NCBI GenBank assembly: GCA_900708905.1
Contig: CAADRB010000018.1
Location: 1,187,668 to 1,251,667, forward strand
Length of the DNA stretch: 64,000 nt
Reading direction: 5' to 3'
Source of the DNA: Hymenolepis diminuta
Lineage: Eukaryota > Platyhelminthes > Cestoda > Cyclophyllidea > Hymenolepididae
The position numbers were made by a program, and so were the translations under genes. The stretch's first letter is position 1, and the number at the start of each line of letters is the position of its first letter. The notes beneath the pieces were generated by a model that saw only the letters and a program-made list of their open reading frames with translations, was not told the DNA's origin and made no database searches. Shown here one piece after another: positions 50,779 through 62,372 of this stretch.

Positions 50779-50810
50779 CTGAAAGAAAATATTAACAAAA
50801 TAAAACTTAC
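50779..50810 (-). other. 32-bp leader intron of the bZIP gene
   Basis: On the minus strand the segment starts GTAAGTTTTA and ends TTTTCTTTCAG, perfect donor and acceptor signals 32 bp apart. Removing it places the short uORF stop 59 nt upstream of the uORF2 ATG. Confidence 0.6.
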
Positions 50811-50862
50811 AACAAAGGCACGCACGATATTTGCGTGAGCGAGTTCTGGTTAATCACTTATG

Positions 50863-50883
50863 CTAGCGCGACATCATTAACAT
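50863..50883 (-). promoter_or_regulatory. Short upstream ORF (uORF1) of the bZIP gene
   Basis: ATG TTA ATG ATG TCG CGC TAG on the minus strand encodes 6 codons from the first ATG, or 3-4 from the later in-frame ATGs. A short permissive uORF followed by an overlapping uORF is the ATF4 control pattern. The transcription start is unknown, so which ATG is included is uncertain. Confidence 0.45.
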
Positions 50884-53389
50884 ACAATAGCAAAAGAAAA
50901 GTGGGGACGTTCATGTAACTACTTAAACAAATGGATTCGAATGCTTTCACAAACAGGGTATAATAATATGTAAATGAAAAATAGCAAATTAGTGACAGAA
51001 TAGTTTTAATAAATTTTTATACGCGAAAAATGTTTCCTTGATCTGAGAATGTGGTTAAATAATTGATTTCACAATTAATTCGACAATTTCCATAAAATTA
51101 ATGCTATTTATTGTATTATATTATATTATAGAAATTTCGTGCATACTTTGATTTCTAAAGTAAGTCGTATATTGTGGAATATTGCGGATTCTATGCTAAG
51201 AGACGTGGAGACAAACTGTAAATTATATTTATTCTATTGCCATTAAATATATTCCCTCAAGAATTGATAAATATTCATTTGAAACACCAAATTCGTTCAA
51301 CCATTGAAAAAATTGATGCCCAAGTCTTCTTGAAAGCGTTTTTATATATACCAAATAAAATTTTAATAGATTATGCAGTTCTATCTTGTAATTATATAGA
51401 ACTTGCACACTTTTCCGCTCCCCATACCAAGTCGAAGTGGGTATACATAAATAATTTTCCTAATTCTGGGTTTGAATAAACCACCAAGCAGATTACTACT
51501 GATTAATTGGGAGTGGGCCAGCTAATATTTAATTGGATAACTGCACGCAGACCAACATGTGTATACGAAAACAAGGGAGAAGCTTGGATACAAGAAATAC
51601 TTAAGTTCAATCAAATGCTGCTTTAGATGGAAGTGGCCATTCCAGCAAGATGGTCACGCCCTCTTACCCGAGTTTCCTTCCACGTACTTTAGGGACATTA
51701 TTCCCTACCTCCTATCTTTCATTGCACAATTTTTATTTATTTGACTTCAATTATTAGATTTACTTTAATTAATAACACTTTATTTATTATTCCATTTGGT
51801 TGTATTAAGTTGAAACAAGCTTTAGTACAGTGGTGGCAAAACTCATATCCTATTTTAACTTTACATTTCTCCCCTCCATTTCTCCTCCATAACCACAAAC
51901 GCCACCATCATCATCTTTACGGTGATGCTTATTGTAAACATTATGCAAGTGTTGTAATTTTCGCATGCTTGCCATTAATTATGCGAAATAAAAGGTTTTC
52001 CTCTTATTAATATCTGTGCCGAAGTACTAATTGCTCTCCCTAGGAATAAAAGTTTACTAAAAACAAATGAGGGATGCAAACAGATAATTAGTAACATACT
52101 TAAGAGAGCTGATATTAAGCACAATGGCTGTATGTTCCATAGTCTGGAGAGGTTTCTGCATGCCCTTGGTAGTGGTTGAATCCAATTTAAGATGTATCCA
52201 CTTTCACAAAATTTAGTGCTTAAATTTTCCCTTGAAATGTGCCACTGAATTCAATTGACTTTGATCCAAAAAAGTATAAAGCTGTTGAGCACCCTTCTTC
52301 AAACAAGTTAGACGATATCTTGTTACCCTCGTACATATTTCTGGTAACGGTAATTCTTTGGCTTTTAATTTGAAGTAATTTGAAAAATTGTTTCGAATTT
52401 TTGCATTTGCTCCTTAAACGGTTGCATGACCCATCGTTTACGAATTACTTATTTTAACTCACTTTCTCACTTCGTATCGTCAAAATGCCTCCGATGTTTA
52501 TGTTCCTACTTATCTGTACGCCTATTCTGTCTTTAGGAAGCAACGTAATGAGCATTCCCTAAGGTGGGCGTTTGTACGGTATTAAAAAGAGTTTCTTTGA
52601 TCCTTTAATCTTCTTCCTAAAGGGCAGTCTCCGTAATCTTAAAATAAATCTTTACTTGATTCAGAACATACTCAAGGATTGTTTAATTAAAATTTGTAAT
52701 TCAATGTACAAAAGCTGTTAGCCCTATCTGTTAAAAGCTTCACATATATTGGGAAAATTTTCAACGTATTTTAAATTTCGTAGATTATTTAGTAAGTTAT
52801 ATAATACTGGTAAGTAAATCCCTTTATAAGAATGTTACAGTGATACCGAAATTTTTTGTTGCATTAGCAAAAATATAATGATTATTACTATTACACAAAT
52901 CAAATTGATGGTGTTTCAGTATGTAAAATTATTTCATAATTACCAAGATTCATTCAACTTTTATGAACTATTAATATTAGCTTGTACCATATAAAGGAAT
53001 TATGTCGTCTTCAAAACAAGTGAAGTTTGAGATGAACGATTTCTTTCATTATTAAGCGAATTGTTGAGGATTAGAAAGATATTTATTTAGAAAACCTATA
53101 TAATACCAAACAAAAATCTGGTGTATCTGTCAAACAATTGACTTTTGAGCATGTCAGAACCGAGATTTTATCTCTTCAAATAACTAAAATTTTGAGAACA
53201 AATCGGTCCTTAACCTAGAAATGGAAATGTTCGACTTTGGCAATCATACAATATGTGTTATAAAGATTTGTCAAGGAGATCCTGCTAATTTTGAACGAAA
53301 CGTTAACAATGCAAATTTTTATCAATAGTGTAATTTAACGTCAATTTATATAATTTACACAATTTCTTATGCTGAAGGAAGGAAATAAG
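50884..53389. other. Intergenic DNA between divergent bZIP and CFAP100 genes
   Basis: Contains the bZIP promoter and probably the promoter and first exon of CFAP100. An ATG at 53003 opens a short frame (MSSSKQVKF) that could be the CFAP100 start, but it does not connect with confidence. An 80-codon open frame at 51237-51479 lacks recognisable motifs. Confidence 0.4.
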
Positions 53390-56300
53390 AATATAGATAT
53401 CAAAAAGCATTTCGATCTGTTCTCAACTCAGTGAGAGTGTAAAATTTTACCTATTACTTTTCTTCCCTTTTACATTTAAAGCAGTCACGCTCCTCACGTT
53501 TTAAGCGATTTTCCGATTTCCTTTTAGAATATAAAGTGAGCATCTGAGTAAACAAAATATAAGAAGAATTTGTCAATATTTGCGCCATAGTGATTCATTT
53601 GAACATTTAACACATCAATTTATACTGACCAATAAGGAAGTGTTAGAAATTAAAAGCTTTAGAATTTTAAGTATGTGCGAGTTTTTATCGGTTTAAAACG
53701 TTTTTATTTCAATTTCAAGATTTATACTTACTATACTATAAATGGTTTAATAACTTCCTAAGGAAAAATTCGATTATGTGTATTGATCGAAGTGACTATA
53801 ATTGCGTAATGAATTTAACACACTTTTATGTGATATTATTACTAACCAACCAATTTTTAAAAAATGTTAAGCCAGTTATTCGACGTAAATATTGCTGCTT
53901 CGTTACATCGTTTATAGCATTCCGTTTTTCCTAAGGATACGGCATATTTTTTTAAGTAACTGCTCGATTAATATTTCGAAAAGAAGAGTTTTAGATATAT
54001 ATAACTTATGTTATGAATGATGGAAATTCAAAACTTTATGGTGTATAAGATTTAGAAATAAGTAGATATAAACAAATTGTCGAATGCTATCTCCAAGGCC
54101 TATCTTGATTTGTTCAAGGCTATGTTGTCAAACCAAAGAGAGAATGGTGGTTAATTTATTCAATAATTACTTTGATATTAATGAAAAACACATACTTATA
54201 ATATAAATATGAGTTATTATTATTTAAAATGGATGTATTAATAACATTTTTGCCATGAATATTTGAGACAAACGGCATTTTAATTTGTTTAGCCAGGAAT
54301 TATCGCAGACAAACATTTAGAGAGTATCTTAATGAAAGAAAGGACCTGATCTTGCTTAATTGTGTGATAAATATGAGGAAAAAAGAAATTGATAACATGC
54401 AAAAGTGGATAGGTACAGAAAGGCGTACTCTTGAAGAGGAAAAGAAGAAACTCAAATGCAATGAATCGAAATTTAAGGAAAATCTAAAGGAAAGCGAAAG
54501 AAAGACGATAGAGAGTGTCATAAAGTAAATCAATTATGAATTTTATCAAATGATATATTCTAAATATAAAAACATTTCTCTTTAAAGTTCAGAAGATCAA
54601 ACAAGAAAACGAATAGGAAAAGTTGAAGAGCTGAGGTTGTTAAAGTCAAAAATTTTGCATGTACAAACAGAAATAAGCCGAAATGATGTGAAACTTTATG
54701 ATTATCGGGGATATCAACGTTTCCTGGAATCTCTAGTGAAGATGAAAGAATGTGAACCTACTCAAATAAAACAAGGTAACCCTAATCACAGCCGATATCA
54801 TTAGTTTTAAACGATCACATTAAAATATCATCATCCCAAACGAAATTCGAATTTACAATAATGGATGCTCCTGTATAGTAACATTGGAATGAAATTTTGT
54901 GTAATGTAAAAGCACATTATCACAGTATTTATGGGTTAAATGTTATTGAGTTTTTGACAAATCGCTACATTTAATATGAATTAAATTATTTATGTGTAAT
55001 TTATTTTAATTATTATTTGAATTTAATATTTCAGACGATTTAAAACAGTCGAAGGGTAATAGTATGGATGTTGCTGAGGAAAGGTGATTTGAGTTTTATA
55101 CTACATTTGTTTATTATCAAATCAGGCTTAAAATTAGCTATACTGAATTACAGTATTTGAAAAATTATGGAATTAGCATTGAACTGAATAGACTACTTGA
55201 CAAATTTTCCCCAGAAACAGTATAATTAAATAATAGTTTATAAAGTTTTGGAGCAATGGATTATTAAGGACGCTAAATTTATTCACAAATGTCATTTCTA
55301 TACGTCATCATTTGAGATGGAATCCATGTCTGGTAGATGGAGAACATTCATCTGTGAGTTATTCTACAAAACAATGCATCAAGCTTTTATCTTCTATTAC
55401 ATTATTCCTCATATTAAGGCGAAAAGATTTAGTCTTTCAAGATGGTTGAGGAAACGATAAAACAATCTACATGGAAATGAAGGAGGAATAAAATTATAGT
55501 CAGAGTGTTTAAAAGTTTTAAGAATTGGCCTTTGAATTCAAGTTTTACACTTTTCACCTCTTGGAAATAGTTCATATCTTCTTATTCTAATGTTTCACAG
55601 CCTAAATTTCAGGATTTTTCCATTTCCTATGGGATTCATGTTAGCAAAGTTAGCACAACATTGAATGATTGATAATAAATTAGTTAAGTTTATTCTACTA
55701 GGCAAGTACTGGCAGGTAAAAACTATGCCATGGTTTTAGCATGAAAAAGAACAACGTATTCAAACTACTATAGCTGATTTTCATTTTCATTTAAATAACT
55801 TGTTCAGTTAACAAAGTGATCTTATTTTTACCAAACTGATGAAGAAAACATGGATGAAAATTGGCGGTTAAAAAAAGAGAACATTAAAACAACCACATAC
55901 TAACTGATAAAAGAAATAATTCAGCCTTGCGTTATTTATATTTGTACTAATTTGTTTAAGTATACTTAACTATTGGCGTGATTGATATAGATTAACATTT
56001 TTAAAGGCAAGCCGACGTTTTGGGAACCGTTCTGAAAGCAGTTATTAAATTCCAACGACGTCTGCAAGTTAAACCACAGAACAAGTAAGATATAAAAAAA
56101 CTCAGTCAGCACTAAAAATCAGTTTCAATAATTTCGCTGTTTTTTCAAGAGGACAGCCTAAGAAGACAACAGACCAGGATCATCAAATACCAGCTGACGA
56201 ACAATTTGTAAGTAATTTTGCTAAAAATGCTAATATCATGTTGAACAACCTAATCCATATTTTGATGTAGTCGCAATTAGGATCAGTAAAAAGTCTTCTA

Positions 56301-59300
56301 ATCGCTCTTATAAATTAATGATAAGGTAAATTGTATAATAAAGTGACTGCACCAGTGGTCCAGGGGTTAATGGGTTCATTAAACAATAAACTGAATAGCC
56401 ACCCATTTTGATAAATTTTGACTGAAGGTGGCAATGGTAGAATTGGAGTTTCTCCACCCAAATGAGTGCTGGGAAAGACCTTCCTAAATAGACTAAGAAG
56501 TTTTAAAGGCAAAAAGTGGAGAGATTATATTGAATATCGATTTTCTTCTGAAAATATCCAAGATCTAACTTTCATTCGTCATAGACTATATTCTATACAG
56601 CTAAGTGTATGTAACTTGGGCTAAAATATGTAAGAAACAAATCAAACTAAGTCAAGGAAGAAATCGAAATTATAAAATTGAAAATAATAGGTCGAAATAA
56701 GTTATTGGGCATATTTAGCCTCCTTTCTTCCTCTTTCACTACCTTTCTCTCATTCATTTTACTGATGGAGAATATGCCACTGATGCCCTATCATCTCTTA
56801 GTCTCCTGATATTTGAGGAAAGTGGCTTTCTACTTGCTAGTCTTTAAAATGATCCCTTACTTTTTTTGGAGATCTACCTTATGATAGCAAAATACTATCT
56901 TTTTAAATATTAATCATTTTAAGGATCTGACCAAATATTTCAAAAATCCAAGTGAACTGATTGATCTGCTAAAGGATTTAGAAACTTCAAACCTAACTCT
57001 CATTCAAAACTGTCAGGACGCTGAGGAGATTATCGAATCTTTGCGCAAAACTGAGGAGACACTGAAAGAAGAAAGGTATTCTGGAATAAATATATGTGGC
57101 GTAACAATGGTTTATGAAATCTAATATCTTTATATGTTTCCTATTTAGTGAAACGGAAGTTGCAACTTTGACGGAAAAAGTGAAACATTTAAGGGAAATA
57201 ATCCTGAACGGAGACGATGAGTATATTGAAGAATTCAACCAGAAAGTGTAAGATAAATAAAAACAAACTCTTTCTTCTATAACGAAGCAGATAGTGGATA
57301 TACAACATTTTGATTCGCGAATTTTAGTTCCTAGAAAATAAAGTAGTCTATTCACTTTAACTTGAACATGCTCAGCTTCAAATTGAAGGCCCTTTTGAAT
57401 CAAACGCTATCGTTATTGCAAAATCAAAAAGATATTTTTTTAGTTAATGGTGCCCATAAATCAGTTATCGGATAAATTCATTATCTGCCTCCGTTTACTC
57501 ATAAATCTACCTGGCGATCCTGAGTAGATATGATGTACAATATTGTCCAGTCATTCCTTTGAGTTAGTCCTTCGTGTCGTTGTAACTTAGTAAAGTAGGA
57601 GGGTGGTAAAGATAGTTAGCGAAATTTTGAACCCTTTGATAATTTGATAATGGTTGAATTATTCGTAAACTTAGAAATATTCACAGCTCGAGTTTATCTG
57701 ACCAATGTATTAAGTAATTTGAATTAAATTTTTATTATAATTATTAACATCGCTCTTGTTCGCCATGACAAAGCTTACGGTTTTGATTTCCACTAGCGCA
57801 TCCCCATTAGTTAAATCCAGTTAATGAAGATAGTAGCAAAATACGAGTCGCTCGTCAGAGAGGCTCTGTGATGCCAGTCATTACCCAAGAAAAGTGTCGG
57901 GAAGCACTTTCCTAAGTGGACTTACGAAGATCAATAACAAAATGAGACTTTTTGGCAGAAAAAGACTTGTAAATATTAAAATTGAATCCCGCAAGTGTAT
58001 TAGAAGCTGAATGAAACATTTAATTTATTAACTTTAAACAGTCCTACATAGTGATGCTTTATCAAAATTTGTTTTACATGTTTTTATGCGTAACGCGGCA
58101 TTTGCATTTTAAGAGTACCGGAGGAAGTAGCAAACGAAGAAGAATTCAAGAAATTATGTGAAAACATTGCACTTGTATACAAAGAGTGTAATATTCAAAA
58201 GGAGACCAATGAAGAAGTGATATTTGGAAAGCAAATTAAGTAAGCATCTGCACATTTAAAAGTTATCCAGAGAACATGTTCTGCTTAACATAGTTACTAC
58301 ATCTTGACACAATTTATGAATAATTAAAAAGTAATCTATTTCTTTAAAATAATTCTACACGGAAGCAAATAAGAAATCAGATTTCGAAAAAAGAAAAATT
58401 CTTAATAAGATTAGAAAGGATAGGATTTAGAGTTTCTAATTGTATCCATTACTATAAAATTAAAGTTAAAGCGTGCTTGACGTCATTTAACGAAATACGG
58501 TGCTGAAATAGGAGTGAAATTAATTTTGATTCAGTCTTCTGTTAATATTATTCATGCATAATAAAGGCTTTCGGCTATTTTGTCACAATTTGCAGACTAA
58601 AGGCCCCTTTTGGCTCTGAACATTTTAAATGGTCATATGTGATAGTTTCATAGGGTTAATCAAGTTCAGTTAACTGGTTTGAAATTTAATAAATTCTTTC
58701 AGTACTGCAGTGGCACAGTTCGCTCAAATCCAAGCCCATTTTGCAGCGCTTCGGTCTTCAGTGTCTTCATATCCTCCAGGGCGAGTTGCAGCTTTGCTTA
58801 TTTCTGTACGAAATGCACGTAGGAACGAATTTCGTCGCCGACAGAAAGAAGAGCAACAAAAGAAGCAAGAGGAGCGTAATCGGCGCATTCTAGAGCGAGC
58901 TCAAGCACCACCACCAAGTGCTGCAGTAAGTTCTACAAATATACTACTAATTTGTTAAAAGTAGCTGGAATTCAACTTTTACGCTAATGGAAGGAGTGGA
59001 CAGTTGTTGAATATTTCTGTGCTCTGACTCAAACAAACCTAAATCACACGGGAAAACATACAATGCATTAATAGTAGTCGTATGAATGTTAAAGAAACTT
59101 ATAGGAGGTAGTAAATATGGGAGAACATCGGTTGACTAAGAAAAGCAAAAAATTCATGTATTACGGATCGGGTTCGCCATTAAGGTTGAAGTCATCCTTT
59201 TTGAAACCATCTGCAGAAAACCACCCTCTGCAGGTCTTTTCATTCACAGCATCATTTCCTTAAGTGTCTTTTTTTTGCTCAAAAAGATCTTGCCCTATTT

Positions 59301-59741
59301 TCTTGGTGAAATTCGAACAGTAAAATATGTCTGATATGGTCTTTATTTGAAGTGTTCATTGGGGCTAGAAACATTTATTAATAACGATAATTATCACACA
59401 GTCTGAAGGAAAAAACAATATTTTATTAATTATCATAGATAAGCATACAACATTAAAAAGCTAAAGTGAAGTAATTATGCCCTAAACACATAGCTCAAAA
59501 ATTGGACGAAACTTCTGTTACAACCTGGTACTTGGTAGCGGTTCAAGTAGTAATAAAGTGACAAATATTTACTTCAAATTCATACTCAGAGTTGAACCAC
59601 AACCGAGTATCAAAAATTGAAAAGTAACTTGATGATTCTTTTACTCTTATTTTATTTTAGGTATTCAGACGCGCTAAAAAATTAATCCAAAATTCCGAAT
59701 TGCAGCAAAATGCAAATATGAAACACAAATCTACTAATTAA
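53390..59741 (+). CDS. CFAP100: Cilia- and flagella-associated protein 100 (partial, first exon unresolved)
   Basis: Ten exons chain in phase: 54293-54524, 54588-54775, 55035-55083, 56007-56084, 56150-56207, 56924-57075, 57149-57247, 58114-58239, 58703-58925, 59661-59741 (428 aa plus stop). Three tentative upstream exons also fit in phase: 53390-53430, 53482-53535 and a 34-nt micro-exon 53637-53670. The first two solid exons form the coiled-coil DUF4200 domain (TFREYLNERKDLILL, then KVEELRLLKSKI, then YRGYQRFLESL). Later exons carry KYFKNPSELIDLLKDLETSN, more coiled coil, and an Arg/Lys/Gln-rich helix. The end, VFRRAKKL, resembles the family C-terminus. CFAP100 (MIA1 in Chlamydomonas) pairs with CFAP73 on the axoneme and controls inner-arm dynein I1/f. 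In a flatworm it would serve flame cells, sperm and ciliated surfaces. The start codon is not resolved. Confidence 0.83.
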
Positions 59742-59800
59742 GACGTTTGAATACAATTCATTATGTAATTTCAGCAATAGTTACATAGATATATATATTC

Positions 59801-59806
59801 AATAAA
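59801..59806 (+). terminator. Poly(A) signal of CFAP100
   Basis: AATAAA lies 60 bp after the CFAP100 stop codon, the expected place for the 3' end signal. Confidence 0.6.
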
Positions 59807-60404
59807 TTCAATAATGATGATTGCATATCGAAAGACATGTTATTGTTTGACCAGCATGAGTGCTATCTGCAAACTTAGAGTCTTGTTAAAGTAGAATTTT
59901 AGCAAAACTAGTCACTTTGTACAAAGTTTCGTCTTTCTTTCCCAACTTTATGCTTGCTAATTGTGTAGTTTCTTCAATGACCCAAAAAATAGCAAAACTT
60001 TACACGAATAACAAATAAATTTACCTAAATTTGTCTCAAAAATTCAACTTCCCAAAGTTATTCAGCCTAAGTATTTCCCTTCCTGCTGTGTCATGGATGC
60101 AAATAGGATGTTGCCCTGTATTTCATCGTTGATTTTGTTGGCGAAAAAGGAGGACTTCAACTAGGAATCATTTTGTTATTCTTTTAAGAAAGCACATAGC
60201 AAATTTGAATCTTCTCATCTATTATTCCTTATTGCTAGAGTTAAGATCGAGATTTGAGAATTGTCAAACGAAAACTTACAATTTTTTACAGTCTGGAACA
60301 TCATATTCGGTTATGGAGTTCAAAAATCCACTCTTATATGTTCGATTGCGAAGTTATCCGTAAGTGTACCGTAAGACCAATTAATTCAACAAACATGTTA
60401 TATC
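59807..60404. other. Spacer between CFAP100 and an LTR
   Basis: No gene seen. It ends at the LTR border, where the 5 bp ATATC (60400-60404) would be one half of a target-site duplication. The other half is not visible because the element is truncated. Confidence 0.4.
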
Positions 60405-60910
60405 TGTAGCGGTTAGATGGCTAACAGCAAAGAAAGAAGAACACAAAGGATTGAGTAGACCAGGTTGTATTGAACAAACCTCAGTACAGAATTTCAAGGA
60501 AAAATAGAGAATTGGAAGAGAAGGATTGGGCAAAGGGAGATGCGTCTGACTAGCTAGGGTCTCCCGTGCATATTGTGTGTCTAATGAAAGGCTATTTATA
60601 ATAGACACTTTGGGTGAGGACACGCATAAGGATATAATTGTATGCGTGCTTTAATTGGTGGGGAAGATTGTAGAAAAAGGAAGGGCCAGTGCAGAGAGGA
60701 CTGGTTAATAACAAAGCCGACTAAGCGGTGTCTTTGCTACCATCGTCCGAGGTATGCCAGTTGAGAACACACGATGTTTCTCTATAAAGTGTTTGGGTCA
60801 CAGGAAAGGTTAAAAGTTTACATAAATTACTATAAGGACGAGATAATTGGATTTTGGTGGTGAGCGATGACGTAAGATAAATATTTCGGAGAAAAGGGTT
60901 TCATCCTTCA
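60405..60910 (-). mobile_element. 3' LTR of a Gypsy element (506 bp)
   Basis: Read on the minus strand the segment begins TGAAGGATGAAACCC and ends ATCTAACCGCTACA, giving TG...CA termini. It directly follows a polypurine tract, GGGAGGAGAC (60911-60920), as expected for a 3' LTR. It contains TATAAATA and a pyrimidine-rich downstream half. It lies just 3' of the integrase and pol tail on the same strand. Confidence 0.72.
60593..60600 (-). promoter_or_regulatory. TATA box of the LTR
   Basis: TATAAATA on the minus strand within the LTR, in GTCTATTATAAATAGCC. It is the likely core promoter element marking the U3-R boundary region. Confidence 0.5.
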
Positions 60911-60985
60911 GTCTCCTCCCAGCCTTGAGGCAAGTAAAGGCGGCAAAATGTCTCACTATGAATTGGTCTATTGTAATTGTACCGT

Positions 60986-62372
60986 TCAAACCTTGTAACG
61001 ACCTGAGAAGCATACATGTCTTCCACTGCGAGTAACTACTATTGATTTTCCTGTTTCCTCATCCAGGGGTTTTGGATGAAACACGGAGGCAGAGTTTTCA
61101 GTAACTGGCTTGTCAAGGTAGGCAGGTTTTACGCGATCAATTGAGACAACAGATTCTCTGACATTCTGAAGGATAGTGAGAGTCTTTTCACCTCTTTGAA
61201 GAACCTTCAAAGGGCCATCATAAATCGGCTGGAGAGGCTTACGGACAGCGTCATGGCGAAGGAAAACGTGGGAGCAAGTTTTAAATCATTGGGAATGAAA
61301 ATGGGATTGGAGGTAGGGCGGGTCGGGAGGGCTTGTAGGTTTTGCATATGGGAGCGTAGACGTTCTACATAATTTATGGGGTTTGGCCAAAAAGATTTGT
61401 CGGAGGGGGATAAAAACTGACCGGGGAGTTTAAGAGGAATTCCGAAAACCATTTCTGCAGCGGAGCAGTTAAGGTCTTCTTTGACAGCTGTTCGAATGTC
61501 AAGAAATATTGAAGGAAGGACTTCCGTCCATCTCTCAGGCGTACAGAGGGCAGCAAGGGCTGCTTTCAGTTGGCGGTGGAAACGTTCGACTAAGCCGCTA
61601 GCCCGTGGGTGATAGGCAGTTGTGCGAATCCGGTTGGTTCCGAGGAGATTGGTTAGTTTCGAAAAGAGCTGGGACTCAAATTGTGTTCCGCGGTCCGTAG
61701 TTATGGTGGAAGGGACACCGAATGTAGCGATCCATCTCTCTGTGAAGGTTCTGGCGACGGTTTCTGCANNNNNNNNNNNNNNNNNNNNNNNGTCTTGCCA
61801 TCGGGAGAAACGGTCGACACATGTTAGGAGGTAGGAGAAATCATTAGAGAATGGGAGAGGACCAACAATGTCAATATGGACGTAATCGAATCTGGAATCC
61901 GGTAGTGGAAATGTTCCGAGTGGGGCTTTAGTGTCCTTATCAACTTTCGCTCGTTGACACGCTTGGCAAGTCTTCGTCCAATTTGCGATGTCCTTGAGGC
62001 AAGATGGCCAGACAAAACGATCAGTGATGCGTTTTGCAGTTGTCCGTTTGCCAGAGTGTGAGAGATTGTGAAGAGATTCGAAAACCTGGCATCGGAAAGC
62101 TTTTGGCACAAAAGGTCTTGGTATACCTGTTGAAACGTCACATGTCGTGAGACCGGGGGTTGTGTGCAGAGGAATATCTTTTAATTGGATTGATATCGTA
62201 CGATTTCGGAACTCTTGTGGTTCAGAGTCGGTCTTTTGAGCTTCTGAGATGGAGTGTTACTGCTTCGACATCGGTTCGAGAAAGAAAATCAGCGACAATA
62301 TTGTCCGAGCCTTTAACAAGTCTGATGTCATTAGTGAACTGGAGGACGTAATCGAGATAGACGTAATCAAAT
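60986..62372 (-). mobile_element. Gypsy/Ty3 pol 3' part (RNase H end, integrase, tail)
   Basis: On the minus strand, a fragment at ~62372-62255 carries the RNase H end (GSDNIVADFLSRTDVEAV). Integrase follows at 62109-61207, and a C-terminal tail at 61210-60986 (VVTRSGRHVCFSGRYK). The integrase keeps the zinc-finger CQACQ, the catalytic DDE residues (Asp in HIDIVGPL, Asp in TTDRGTQFE, Glu in GLVERFHR) and an otherwise open frame. A frameshift near 61270 splits the tail from the integrase, another break lies near 62150, and the protease and reverse transcriptase are absent. It is a 5'-truncated, inactive copy, younger-looking than the one at 23.4-26.2 kb. Integrase would insert the cDNA into the genome. 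Confidence 0.88.
61769..61791. other. Assembly gap (23 N) inside integrase
   Basis: A run of N within the integrase frame; about eight residues are unknown. Confidence 1.

Noticed and set aside
50772..50825. Upstream extension of uORF2 to an ATG at 50825
   Set aside because: That frame reads through a clear 32-bp GT-AG intron in the leader.
51559..51744. Possible Tc1/mariner transposase trace (KWPFQQDGHA)
   Set aside because: Only a short QQDG-like motif; no surrounding transposase sequence, inverted repeats or second catalytic residue.
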